Assembly: GCA_965153455.1 (NCBI GenBank)
Contig: OZ234496.1
Location: 10,129,863-10,193,862, forward strand
Length of the DNA stretch: 64,000 bases
Direction: 5' to 3'
From: Sphagnum compactum
Lineage: Eukaryota; Bryophyta; Sphagnopsida; Sphagnales
Shown: positions 32,801 to 46,000 of the stretch, one piece after another
Layout: each line of letters opens with the position of its first letter
Position numbering within the stretch: position 1 is the first letter of the stretch
The notes under the pieces: model-generated
Databases searched by the model: none
What the model was told of the DNA's origin: nothing
What the model saw: the letters and a program-made list of their open reading frames with translations, nothing else
Made by a program: the position numbers and the translations under genes

Positions 32801-35800
32801 TCCATAATTCATTTTTATAAATAATTATAAGTGATTATATTTATTAATTATAAGTTACATTAAATAAATATTGTTACAACACATATTTTTAAATTATAAA
32901 ATTTATATTCTTACGGTAAAAGAAATCGATTACTGTTATTAATGTTACATTATTTTAAAATAATTGTGATTACTTCATATAAGAATTAATTATAATATAT
33001 GCATAATTATTTTTCAATTGAACATAACTATTCAATATCTGTAATTTATAATTTTAAATCTAGATTCAAACTTTGGAAATTATTTCATTTTAATTATATA
33101 ATATATATTTCGACCAGATTTTAAAATTTAATAAAATATTTTAAAATATTTTAGTTCTTTATTTATTTATGAATTATGTATTTTCCACTTGTGATTAACT
33201 AGATAGTTACTTTTTTAAATATTAAAAAATTACTAATTATGTAAATAGTTAATAATGAATATTTAATATTTGTAGTGTACAATTTATATGTTAAATATAT
33301 TTTAAATTTAATTATTTATAATTAAATGATTATTTAATTATCTACTGAGTAATGTACTTGAATTTTTTAGAAATTTACAAACTAATTACAAAAGGCATGA
33401 GAAAAGTTTTAGAGTTATAACATAGTTTATGAAGAAATTGTAACTTCAAAACTTATTCCATATTATTTGTTCTTCATTTCTATTTTGAACACTATATAAA
33501 CATGGGTTGTCATATAATGTCACAATAGAAAAATTGTGCACATGAAATGAGCCAATCAAAAGGTTTAACCATATTTTTTTTAAAGATTATATGTAATTAT
33601 CAACTACTTACTTCCCCAACTTACTTATTTATTTAGTTTGACCTACCCATTTAGGTTGACCTATGAACTATGTATATGAGTAGGTAATTAACCTAGGAAG
33701 GTAAAATCTACCTATTTACCTTTTACTTAAGTATGTAGTTAATTAGGTATGTAGCTTGGGTTTATAAGCATCTACTTATGTACATACCAACTTAATGTTA
33801 ATATTTTAAATTAAATTCATTTGAAAATGTCACGTGGCATATTTACAATAGGCCACATGTCATAATATAAAACCATCCAAACATTTGAATTGAATGTTTT
33901 AGATTATTTTGAAATAAATATTATTCATATTTTAATTAATTAAATATTGAGACACGTGGCAACATATCATTTGCTTTCAATTGTGATCAAAATAGTTGCA
34001 TCTTAGTCATATGCAATAATACATATACAATGGAGTCAAAAGATGAACTTGTATTTGTCAATTTCTTTTTTCATTCAAAACTCTCATCGTTTGTGACTTA
34101 TCAAAGGGGATTTAAAAAGTTTTAGTTACAAGTGTCACTTGGACTAAAATTTATTCAAAGAAATTAGTCAAAAATACTTATTTTTCTTCTAGTGATATAC
34201 AATTATTAATTCCATGATTATGATGATGACAAAATAATGGTTGTTAATTTATCATAATTTTTATAACACAAATAAAAAATTTACCGTTCATTTATATCAA
34301 TAAAAAAATATGTTTATGTTGATAGTAGTATTATAAAATATAATAAAAATTTGGTGTGATAATATTTCCCTAAGAAGTTTGTGATGTGGAAAAACACAAT
34401 TCCCCATGGCTCATTTAAATAATAAACAAAAAATCTTTGATAATTTTTTTTTCCTTTTTTTTTCAGAAGCCACACAATGGACAACAAAAGATTTACATGG
34501 TTAATCCATGTAACATGAAAGGAAAATCAATCGCCCTGATTGATTGAGATAACAAATGGAATTTTTTTCACAACTTTCTATTTCCTTTTTTTTTCCCTAA
34601 AAGGCACATTTACAAATATATTTAACAAAGTTGGGAGTGAATTGTTTTTTTATAAAAATATCGAAATTTTCAAAATTTTCATCTTTGGATTTACATTACT
34701 ATTAAATTAAAAACAATAAATCAAACTTTTTTTCCTTGGAAAATCCAAATTCCTAAGTATTAAAACATAGTAAACATTTATTGAAGTAGAATAATAAAAC
34801 GAATATTGTTCCACCCATGGATTAATCTCAAATTAAAAAATAAACTAATAGTTGATAATCTACCAACACCACTTCCTTCGTGAAGTTTTGCTATAATAAG
34901 TTCATTTATAAGATGAAGTTGAAAATTGTCATTGCTAACATTTTTTGATGATTTAAAAATATTATCATATAAATCCCTTAAGCATTCTTACTTTTATATT
35001 ATTTCATCATTCACATGTTTCCTTTTAGGCATTTTTCTTAATCATAAGGGTCTTAGCCGGTACACCATTAAAGTTGTCGAATGAGTGTGCATAAGTTTGT
35101 TATGTATTTTTTAATGTATATGTAATTTATTATGATTACATCATGTCCAAAATTGGATTTAAGAAATTGTAAATCATTATTTCATATAATAATTTAAACC
35201 CTAAAACACAATACCCATGTTTTGAATATTTCAATGGTTAAAAACCTTAAACCCAATTTTCCCCAATACCTATTCAACATAGGTGTGGCAAGATACTAAA
35301 TTTAAAGTTTTAGGCATGAAACATAATTATTGCACAAAAAAATGGTATAAATTTTTATAAATCATGAAAATTGTTTATATTTCCATGTCAGTAATATTAA
35401 AAAAAAAATTACAAAAGATATTGTTAAAGAAGGTTGATTCCTATCAAATTGTTGATGGGGTTGGTATGGTTTCATGTTGAACATTTGCAGATTCTATCAT
35501 GGTCACAAATTTTATTAGGTCAAGTGATAAAATTTATGCCAATAGTTTGCCTCCCCCTTCCACAATTTCTTCATCACTAATAATGAAAATTTGCTTCACA
35601 ATGTCACCCATTGAATTTGGAATAACCAATTTTGGAAGCATTAAATTATTTGCAACATTAAAATACAAAATGACATTCTAAGATGGGTTTAGGATTTAAA
35701 ATTGCACTTTTACAATACAAAGATGAACAATTGCATTTTAAAAAACTTCTTGTATTCTTTTCCAAAAAATTAAATTATTTGAAAGAGTAATATAATTATT

Positions 35801-38800
35801 CTGAAAATGAAAAAACTCATATTTTTAACAACAAATCATTAACATCATTGTAAATAGAATAAAATAATTTCAAAAAAAAAGTAGGAAAAAATAGAAAGAT
35901 GAAGAGATCATTGCACCTCATCCTTCCTATTATGAACGAAAAAAAAGTCACAAAGAAAGGAATTATGCCTCAATCTCTTATTGCTACAAATAAAACCATG
36001 ATAGGGGGCATTGCACCCCATCTCATTATGCATGTTGGAAACTAAAAAAACCTCGTTTCCTTTATACTACAAATGAAAAAAAAGAATAAGCATGATGCCC
36101 CTTGCATGTTTTTGTTATTACCAAGAGAAAAAAAACGCCCCACCTCATGGGTGCAATCATGGTAACACATATCACAACAAGTGTAAATAGTGCTAGATGT
36201 TCCATGTTATTGAAAATGTAATTTAATTTTGCATTGAAATTGTAGGACTTACTTATATGATAACATTCATAATATATCATGGGAACTTGTGAATAAATTT
36301 GAAAATAATTAAATGAATAAAAAATTAAAAAAATCACTGTAGCTAATTTTTTAAGTAATTTAACTAACAATAATAAATTAATAACTTTAATTTTTTTTAT
36401 AAATGACACATTTTGATAAAAGAACATATCAATGGCCCAACACTCTCCATTTTAAACAAATAATTAATAAAATAATTAATAATGGTGTTAGTGGACATTG
36501 CTAATTTTTATCAAATTCATAACCCCATACATATTAATGGGCTCACACATTTAATAAAATATTAAATAGTGGCCCACACATCTCAATGGTGTTCTTGTGT
36601 GACGAATATTATTATATGAAAAATTTAACAATTTTGTTATGATGAATCAACGTAACTTCACAATTTGGGGGTCAATTCACCCTAAGCATTTTGGTTTATG
36701 ACAAATTTTACATCAAATAACATTCAACCTTCATGTTCAAATAAAATCATCTTAAATTATCATGAAATTTTAATTCTTAAAGTGATTTGGTAATTTCATG
36801 TCCACATAAACATGTTCAAACATAATAAAAATTTGAACGAAAATTTTCATAATTCAAATTTTCACATTATAATGGGTTCTTTAAAAGGCAAATTTTCCCA
36901 TTATCATCAAATTAACAAATGTTTGAACAAATATTATTTCCTACATACATTAATTTCAAAAATTAAGTTATTAAATATTTTTTTTATTATTATAAATGAT
37001 GTATCAACTATTGTAAGTCTCAAAAAATATTAAAATTTAATTTAAGTTCCAAAAAATTAGGTCATATAAGAAAAAAAATTTATTGGTTGTAATGATCAAC
37101 CAATTTGGACTTTTCATTTTTTTGTAACATTCACCACAACCGAAAATAACTAGCCAATTTCTATAAAACATTAAAACATTTTCATATTCAACATGTTAGT
37201 GATGTGATTAAAAAAATCAATTCATAAAATTTGTCAAATAAAAAAATGGACATACAAAGAAATTTGATTAAACATGAAAAAAATTGAATGATGAACAAAA
37301 GATTATTATACATGCTATCATGTGCGACTTAACGTTTACACATTTTTAAATAAGAGATTTTTAACATAAATGCGCATCCTACAAAACATATTAAGGTTTT
37401 TATATAAAAAATAATTGAGAGCTAATCTTGAAAATCAAAATTTATGAAATTAGCATAGATAGAAAAAATTGTATTCAACATCAATGGTACAATTATACAT
37501 TTTTCATTTTGTCATTCTTTTAAACAAAAAAGTTAATCAAGTAAAACATTAGATGATGAAAGACATAATAATAAAAACTTATGAGATAATTTTGATATGT
37601 AATAGAATGCCTTTGAACATCTTGTTCTAACAAACATGGAACAATGTCAATTTATGGAGTAATAATGCTTCTATCAAAAAAAAATTTATAACAATTTCAA
37701 GTGCAAAATTTATTACTACATTTTTCAACAAAAACAGAAGAGAAGCTTTGTATATAATTGTAATTTATAAACCACCACAAAAGTAAAAAGAAAAATAATC
37801 ATTTCTATATTCAAAGACTATATCAAAAGAATTATCAACAAACTATCCAATGATAATAATTGAAAATTTTATCATAAACATGTTAACAATTACATTTTAA
37901 TCAACAACATTAAAAAACTATATGAATATATACAATTTCAAGATAAATTTCTTTAAAAGTACAATCATTAATAACATACAAATAGACCATATATGGATTA
38001 TTGCACCAACACGATATTGTCACTTTGGATCAATAAAAGCTTATGGACAAATTATAAGCCCATATACATTGCATTCAAAATACCAAATTCCTTTCCTCAA
38101 TTTATTTTATTGTTTAGTTTACATCCATTTCAAAACATAATCAAAAATTCCATAACCATAAACACCTACATTTTAAATTATTCAATCCCTAAATGGGCAA
38201 TGGCTCATATGTCTTTGATGCCTAGTTCAAAACCCTTTCTATGCACCTTTACACAAGTTCAATCAAGGGTAGATGGATAAGTCGTTTCCAAGGATATATT
38301 TGCATGTAAATATGAGTACAAATAGGTTTCCCATTTGTTCATTAATTTCTCAAACCATTATTTACACTAAGGTAAAATTGGTAAAGGAAAGGTAAATGGG
38401 GCACATAATTCAAGAGGACATACTTACCCAAAAGTAGGCATACGGACATATATTTGCACCATTTCTCTTAATTATCCTATGTCTTGCCTTTGTCCCCACT
38501 ATTTGTATTTCAATTGGTTTTGATGAGTAACTAGTCAATCTTTTTTTAGTTTACTTTATTTCCATTCTCTACATTAATTACATTAGTTAGATTGAGTAAC
38601 TATATACTCTTGGAACCTTGCTATTATTCACCATTGCAAAAAAACAACTAGAATGCACCATTTAAGGTGCCAAAAAACACTATTTTTTTAAACAACTTTT
38701 CTTGAGATGTTTCCAGTATCATGTGCTCCGCGGAGTTATTTTTCAAATTATTGATATTAAAATTAGTCAGACTTACACTAGAAAAACAAAAAAAAGTTGA

Positions 38801-39000
38801 AAACTTTCACAACTTTTTCGTCCCAAAAAAAATTGGTGCTCATGGACTAAATTATGTTTTCCTACTTGACACTATGCCATACCCTAATTGTGTTTAAGCC
38901 CACCAAATGAAGTTTCCAAATAAATGTTTCGATCTTAACCATGACATCAAGAAAAAATTCTGACATTTTTTTGCTTATGTGCAAACAACAAAGGAATTTT
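29800..39000. other. Long AT-rich gene-free block
   Basis: About 9 kb of very AT-rich sequence with no ORF above chance and no recognisable gene. It includes degenerate tandem repeats at 31440-31740 and 32404-32800. Probably old repeat-derived intergenic DNA. Confidence 0.6.
32404..32800. repeat. AT-rich degenerate tandem repeat, period about 157-178 bp
   Basis: AATTAAnATTTCAATTCA followed by (A/G)AAAATTATTAATTGAGT begins at 32404, 32561 and 32739. In the first two copies it is followed by AATGGACATTTTAATTTT and a TATTTGAATnTGA segment. The period is in the range of plant satellites but only about 2.3 units are present. Confidence 0.65.
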
Positions 39001-39956
39001 TGCACACAATAAAAAGTTTCCCAACCAGATTTCGATTCTAAATGGGTCCAACAAGAATGTCAGGTGTAGAAACACATGTCTAATTGGGCAAGCAGAATGG
39101 GTATCATCACATTTGCCTGCAATCAGTGTAGGGTAAGGATCCATGGTGGTGGCATTCCCAAAATCAGGGGCCTAGATGAGGCAGTAGCCAAGTGTAGCCC
39201 TACAATTTGGGTATGTCCTCCACCCATGAACCTTACCCATCATAAAGCACACGTGGCACCGAAGTCCACATGTAAAAAGCCTCTGACCTGTAAATCCTTA
39301 GGTCCTACTATCCAAAGTCCTACCAAAAAAGTTTGAAGTTCAAATATAAAGTTGTTTTGGCATTCTCATGTGCAAAAGCCATGGCATACCACCATTGGAT
39401 ACAAACATGAAGCACACTGATATGGTGTTTCAAAGAATTAGAAAGGCATGGGAAGTTTGGGGAGAGAAATCATTCACCGGATGTTTAGGAAATGAAAAAA
39501 GCTTCAAGCAAGTCACCTTCTTCTCTTCCTTCCCTTTGGAAACAAGGCTGCACCTCCTCCCCCTCAACATTTTGTCCTGAAAACATAGTCAAACAAATGA
39601 ATGAAGAAACACAAATCAAACCCTTCACTTAAAAGTTCATGATTGCAGTCAGTAAGTATTTTGCACATAATTGATGATGGCTACACAGTTGCTTTTATGA
39701 ATGTGGAGTGATACCGACTTCTTAAAAGTTGTATATAAGTCTCAAGGCCACATGTGGTACGAATCGAGTTTAACCTTGGCAGATCTGCATTCAACAAGGC
39801 AATGATGCTTTCATCTACAAATGCTGTTTCATTTTGGGAATGTCATCAAAATCATCAGTACACTTGAGCCATCCAAAAGTTGTGCAGATTCCTCTAACAT
39901 GTCAATGTTGTGCCAGTATTTGGAGTGATCACAAGAGAGCATGAAGGAGCTCATAC
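39001..39956. other. Intergenic region
   Basis: Less AT-rich than the block to its left. A plus-strand ORF at 39076-39336 has no recognisable domain. Nothing supportable. Confidence 0.35.
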
Positions 39957-41240
39957 CATTACAATAAGCCCACCAAGCAGGTCTGCTGTTCCAGGACCTC
40001 CATGGATAGTGGATGCACAAGAGCTTGACCAGGTTGTCAGGACATCAACTGCCTGCATTGTTCAAAGATATCATGTTCCAAGATCTATTGGTTATTAGAT
40101 CAAGTACATATCAGCTGTGCAAGTGCAGATCATCTAGTGACTGCCAGCTTTGTGGTGATACTCTGGTGGGGGCAATTTCAAACCTGGACTGGAAAGACTG
40201 TGAATGATGGTGCACAAAAGCTTCACTGGATTATGATGAAGAACTCGCACATCTGCTTGATACTGCACTCTGGTAGAGTGCAGCTTGCCTAGCCAAGGTG
40301 TTGCAAGGAGCACACCATGTATCTTCAAAGTCCTTCACATTGTGTCCCTCATGTGTCCATGGATACACAAACTTGTAACCAGTCCATAGATTGACAACTC
40401 TTGGCACCAAAGATGCAAAAATCTAGCTCACATCCCAAAGGAAAGCACAGGAAAACACCAACAAAACGCAAAAACTGCAAACTTTTCCAATTCCAAACTT
40501 CCTGGCACAGTGCCATAGACATACCCAAGGGTGAGAGCACATAAGCGAAGTACAAATCCTTCAACAAGTTCACACAAGGCTCCCTGATCTGATAGTGAAG
40601 AAGGTGGAAGCAAATGGCCCAGTGCTGCTGCCCCTAGAGCTCCCCCATAGATTTGCTCACCAAGCATTATGTAGCCAAGATGCTGTCCATGTACTCTTAT
40701 CTGCAATGTCATCACTTCACCAAATGATCAGTTCTGGGACAAAAAAGACGTAAATGCAGGATAATGCTTTAAGCCCTTGAAGTGAAAAGGAGAAGATATG
40801 ACTGCTCCTTACAGGCAACTGAGTCTTGCCATAATCCTTCATTGTTGGCTAGCCTGTCATTCTTCGGTTTTTGGGGAATTGCTACATGGTAATTGCAAGT
40901 GAGTGAGAGCAAACAGCACCTGATGATGAGTACATCCCAGTCTCCAGTTGCCATTCCACATCACCAAAACCCCCCTTCACCTATGGCCTCCAGCACACAA
41001 GAGGACCTTCGTTCAACAAATTGGTGTTCCAACTGAATCAGAAACTGTAGGTCTCTGAACTCTGTGACGGATGCTGACGAGAGGAGTCCAGGTGATTCGT
41101 GCAGCATCCCAGATGCTCCTCATCCTCAATGTAATCCACAGTTTCGTCGAATTTGTGGAGTAGTTCTTGACAGGCTGCTCTGGCATAACAAATGGCAGGA
41201 AACCCATAGTGACAGAACAGTGCTGCATTCACCAGCACCA
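39957..41240 (-). pseudogene. Unidentified minus-strand gene or gene remains
   Basis: Exon-like blocks with good splice consensus: 40525-40700 (acceptor TTGCAG, donor GTATGT; IRVHGQHLGYIMLGEQIYGG... ELVEGFVLRLCALTL), 40162-40262 (YQADVRVLHHNPVKLLCTII...) and 39957-40052 (acceptor ATGCAG, donor GTATGA; 32 codons, AVDVLTTWSSSCASTIHGGP...). A further open block at about 41010-41233 follows an acceptor. The phases between blocks do not all agree, so either exons are missing from my model or the gene is decaying. The HHN and GG-LLGG patterns in order faintly recall the plant Mediator subunit MED33, too weak to name. The gene would diverge from clathrin. Confidence 0.35.
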
Positions 41241-41523
41241 CTCTAAATGGCCCCGGGATGAGATGCACCACCTGTCTTGCACAATACCCACAGCACAAGC
41301 AAATCAGAGAGAGTAAAATCCTGCAAGAGGCATTTCACCTGGCATTCCATGAAGAGTTTTCAAGGGATGAAAACCATTACAACAAACTGCTCTTGAAAAC
41401 ACCTTGTGGCTGCATTGAAACAAGACTGTCATACACCCTTACCGCCACCATGTCAGCTGGTTGGTTGATGACCATACAGTGGTTCTTCCCCCATCCAGTG
41501 AAAGTTTTCAGAATTTGCCAAAT

Positions 41524-41699
41524 CCATCAGTGGCTGTCCAGAAAGCTGGCCATCAACTCAGAACGCTGCATCTATCAGCTGCTGTCCAGAAAGCTGGCAA
41601 TCAACTCAGAATGCCACATCCATCAGTTGCTATCCAGAAAGCTGTCGATCAACTCATCCATCAGCTGCTGTCCAGAAAGCTGGCAATCAACTTCGTCAT
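41524..41699. repeat. Tandem repeat, four units of 38-48 bp
   Basis: CCATCAG-GGCTGTCCAGAAA followed by GCTGGCnATCAACTCAGA recurs at 41524, 41572, 41620 and 41658 (spacing 48, 48, 38). The plus frame reads LSRKLAINSE repeats in the first units, but the 38-bp unit breaks the frame, so coding significance is doubtful. Confidence 0.85.
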
Positions 41700-42378
41700 C
41701 TTCTTTCAACATTTCCAAAGAAAACTTTCAGACTCAAATAAGAAATGTCAGTTCAATACTCCAAAGTAGGTCAGTACATATCATCCCATTTAGAGCTCTC
41801 CAAAGGAAGATCCCAGATGTTGCATACATACATATCCATGTGCAAACAGATTTGCATCTCTACCAAAAATCCTCCGAGGAAATTCAATCACCACATCCAT
41901 GAGATCACAGAAGAGAGAAAAACTCCAGAAACAAAACAAACATCTGCAAGGTAACAAACAAACAAACAAACAAACCCTTTTCTTTGCCATCAATACCAGC
42001 AAAACCCAAAAAAAAAAACTGATTCTCGAAGCTTAAGAAAGACCATCGCTCATTTGATTCAGAATCGCAGAGAAGTACATAAACGGAAACGTCACCAATT
42101 GTGCGCCAGAAGCAGCAGCTCACCTGCCATTCCTGTCGCATTACCGTACTCATTCCTAGAGAGGCGTGCGGAGCACGTCTTTGTGTGAAATGCTTTTTTG
42201 TGTCATCGTCTTTCTTCGTCACCGCTTGCCGCAGCGGGCATTCTTGGTTTGTTTCTTCAGCACCGCTGCTGCACAATCACGCTGACTATATGCTTGCTGT
42301 AAGTGCTGTATGTAACGCCTGCAGCAGCAGCTGTACTCTCTCTCCCTCCCTCTCTCGCTCGCTCGCTCGCGTGCGCTC
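41700..42378. other. Region upstream of the clathrin gene
   Basis: No supportable coding region. Contains a CAAA repeat (about 41955-41977), and CTC/GCTC repeats at about 42333-42372 close to the probable clathrin transcription start. Confidence 0.4.
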
Positions 42379-42417
42379 AACCCTAAATGTGCATTATTAG
42401 GGCAGACTAGGGTTTCA
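42379..42417 (+). promoter_or_regulatory. Telo-box motifs at the clathrin promoter/leader
   Basis: AACCCTAAA at 42379 and CTAGGGTTT at 42408 lie in opposite orientation about 640-675 bp before the start codon, in the probable promoter or leader. Confidence 0.45.
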
Positions 42418-42593
42418 AGGAAGGTAAAGTGAGAGGGGAGAGAGAGACAGTCTTTTCGTGCGATCCATCTCGTGATCGATCTCCTTCTTCTTGTTCTTAC
42501 CTTCTATTTCTTTTCCCGACATTGCCCTTGCTGCTGAACACATTTGCAGAAACGGATCTATTGATCGAAGATCGGAGATTCGGTAGTCCGGCG

Positions 42594-42992
42594 GTAAGTA
42601 TTATGTATCCTTTTCGGATTCGGTGTTTTGTTTAGAGATTTGATTCGCCTTCTGTGTCTCTGTCTCGCTGATCTGTCTCTGTGTGTTTGTGTTTTGATCT
42701 GTTGTTGTTGTTTCTTTTTCTTTGTGATCTGCTTCCGAGAGTGTTGTTTTTCCGTATGGGTTTTTCAGACTTGAGAGATCGAGAACGAGAAACTTCTTTG
42801 CTGACAGAAGAGATTGTTTGTTGTGTGTGTTTGCTTTGGGGATCTGATCTGTACAGGGAAGGTTTCTTTCTACGCCGAACACAGTCTGAACTACTACTTC
42901 TTCTCGATGTGTTGAAGCGGGTTTGAAGCTTTGTGGTGGGGGGAAAAACAAAGCACACTGTCTCCGTGTGTGTTTTGTTGCATGTGTTGCAG
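42594..42992 (+). other. Probable 5'UTR intron of the clathrin gene
   Basis: A strong donor (GCG followed by GTAAGT at 42594) and an acceptor (GTGTTGCAG ending 42992) frame a T-rich stretch 62 bp before the start codon. A 5'UTR intron is common for highly expressed plant genes. Confidence 0.6.
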
Positions 42993-43054
42993 TTCGCTTT
43001 GTGTTCTGGTTCTGTTCTGATCGAAGAGGTTTGCACGCCATTACGCTTGTCGCC

Positions 43055-46000
43055 ATGGCGGCTGCTAGCGCCCCCATCACCATGAAGGAGGCTCTCACGC
43101 TGACGAGCCTGGGCATAAACCAACAGTTTATCACCTTCACGCATGTTACAATGGAGTCTGACAAGTTCATCTGTGTGCGGGAGACATCGCCGCAGAACAG
43201 TGTGGTCATCGTGGACATGTCCATGCCTTCACAACCGCTACGGCGTCCTATCACGGCGGACTCTGCCTTGATGAACCCCAGCAGCAAGATCCTGGCCCTC
43301 AAGGCTCAGATCCCTGGCACCACTCAAGACCATCTCCAGATCTTCAACATCGAGCTCAAAGCCAAGATGAAGTCTTACCAGATGCCTGAGCAGGTGGTGT
43401 TCTGGAAATGGATTACAGGGAAGTTGCTGGGACTTGTCACACAAACAGCGGTGTATCACTGGTCCATCGAAGGCGAGTCAGAGCCAGTGAAGATGTTTGA
43501 CAGGACGGCGAATCTGAATTCCAACCAGATCATAAACTATCGTTGTGATCCATCAGAGAAGTGGCTTGTGCTTATTGGCATTGCACCTGGAGCACCAGAG
43601 CGACCGCAGCTTGTCAAAGGAAACATGCAGCTGTTTTCAGTTGATCAGCAGCGGAGTCAGGCATTAGAATCTCATGCTGCATCATTTGCCTCTTTCCAGG
43701 TCGCAGGGAGTGAGACTCCATCACTCTTGATTGCATTTGCAACGAAATCGATCAGTGCTGGTCAGCTTACATCAAAGCTGCATGTCATTGAGCTGGGTGC
43801 TCAGGCAGGGAAACCAGGATTCTCCAAGAAACAGGCAGATCTCTTCTTTCCTCCAGATTTTGCAGATGACTTCCCTGTTGCAATGCAGATTTCTGACAAG
43901 TACAAGCTCATTTATGTGATCACCAAGCTTGGTCTCCTGTTTGTGTATGACTTGGAGACTGCCACAGCTGTGTATCGGAACCGCATCAGCCCTGATCCCA
44001 TCTTCTTGACAACGGATGCTCCTTCTGTGGGTGGATTCTATGCCATGAATCGACGAGGACAAGTGCTTCTTGCCACAGTGAATGAGGCAACCATTGTTCC
44101 ATTCGTCAGCAATCAGGTATCAAATAATCTCAAAAGAGTTTTTGCTTAGATGGAACATAGTTGCACTATAATGCATTTTGCAAGTCGGCCATTTGTGGTG
44201 TATCTGTTGCTGGACATGAGGATCTCCAATGAGCTCCTTTTCAGGAGCTGCATTCACTGACAGTTTGTGTATCCTTCCAGATGATGGTCTCCTCCCTGTT
44301 CTGTGCTAAGTCATAAATTTTTGTTGGTTTTTGTCAGCTCAACAACTTGGAGCTTGCAGTTAGCCTTGCGAAGCGTGGTAATCTTCCAGGGGCTGAGAAC
44401 CTGGTATGCGACTTCAACCCTAGCATATCTCTGAATCTTCAAATCAGAATGTTTGGATCTAAACACAGGGTATTTCCAGTGTTTTGTTCCCTGGAGAACC
44501 TAAGAGATAGTGTCAAATCTGATTCCATTTCCTTCTTGTCCTGCCATTTGCTTTATCAGACACTTTAATTGATATGGGTGTATGGGTTCTGGTTCATTCA
44601 GGTAGTACAACGGTTCCAAGAGTTGTTTGCCCAGATGAAGTATAAGGAAGCTGCAGATCTTGCAGCAGATTCACCCCAGGGTATTCTGCGGACACCAGAC
44701 ACAGTTGCCAAATTCCAGAGTGTTCCTGTGCAGCCAGGACAGACCTCACCTCTGCTGCAATATTTTGGGACTCTGTTGACAAAGGGGAAGTTAAATGCTT
44801 TTGAGTCTTTGGAGCTTTCCCGCTTGGTTGTGAACCAGAACAAGAAGAACCTGCTGGAGAACTGGTTAGCAGAAGACAAGCTGGAATGCAGTGAGGAGCT
44901 GGGAGACCTTGTGAAGACTGTGGACAATGACATGGCTCTGAAGATCTACATCAAGGCCAGGGCTACACCAAAAGTAGTCGCAGCATTTGCTGAGCGCAGG
45001 GAGTTTGATAAAATCCTCATCTATTCCAAGCAGGTGGGCTACACTCCAGATTATCTGTTTCTGTTGCAGTCAATCCTACGATCAGATCCCCAGGGTGCAG
45101 TGAACTTTGCCCTCATGATGTCACAATTGGAAGGTGGTTGTCCAGTGGACTACAACACCATCACAGATTTGTTTCTCCAGCGTAACATGATAAGAGAGGC
45201 AACAGCTTTTCTGTTGGATGTGTTGAAGCCTAATTTGCCCGAACACAGCTTGCTTCAGACAAAGGTCTTAGAAATAAACCTTGTCACTTTCCCCAATGTT
45301 GCTGATGCAATACTGGCAAATGGAATGTTCAGTCACTATGACCGTCCTCGAGTTGCACAGCTTTGTGAAAAAGCTGGTCTTTACATGCGGGCTCTTCAGC
45401 ATTACACGGAGCTGAATGACATTAAGCGTGTTGTTATCAACACTCACGCCATTGAGCCTCAGGCTTTGGTGGAATTTTTTGGAACTCTGTCTAGAGAATG
45501 GGCATTGGATTGCATGAAGGAGCTTCTGGTGGTGAACATGCGAGGAAATCTGCAGATCATTGTTCAGGTGGCTAAGGAATACGCAGAGCAGCTGGGTGTG
45601 GATTCATGTGTGAAACTGTTTGAACAGTTCAAGTCTTATGAGGGGCTCTATTTCTTCCTTGGGGCATACCTGAGCTCCAGTGAGGACCCTGAAATCCACT
45701 ATAAGTACATTGAGGCTGCAGCAAGGACTGGCCAAATCAAAGAAGTGGAGCGTGTCACCAGAGAGTCCAACTTCTACCCTCCAGAGAGAACCAAGAACTT
45801 CTTGATGGAGTCAAAGCTACCAGATGCACGGCCACTTATCAATGTCTGTGATCGCCATGGATTTGTGCCTGATCTCACCCATTATCTCTACTCCAACAAC
45901 ATGCTCCGGTACATTGAGGGTTATGTTCAGAAGGTTAATCCACAGAATGCTCCTTTGGTTGTAGGTCAACTGATAGATGATGACTGCCCAGAAGACTTCA

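Noticed and set aside
41524-41699. CRISPR-like array
   Set aside because: Units are head-to-tail without unique spacers, and the genome is a plant nuclear one.
41258-41902. 214-aa plus-strand ORF with repeated LSRKLAINSE
   Set aside because: The repeat is a minisatellite with a 38-bp unit that breaks the frame, and the rest has no protein-like features.
42601-43302. 233-aa minus-strand ORF across the clathrin start
   Set aside because: Antisense shadow of clathrin exon 1 and its leader; rich in Thr/Asn/Lys from T-rich intron sequence.
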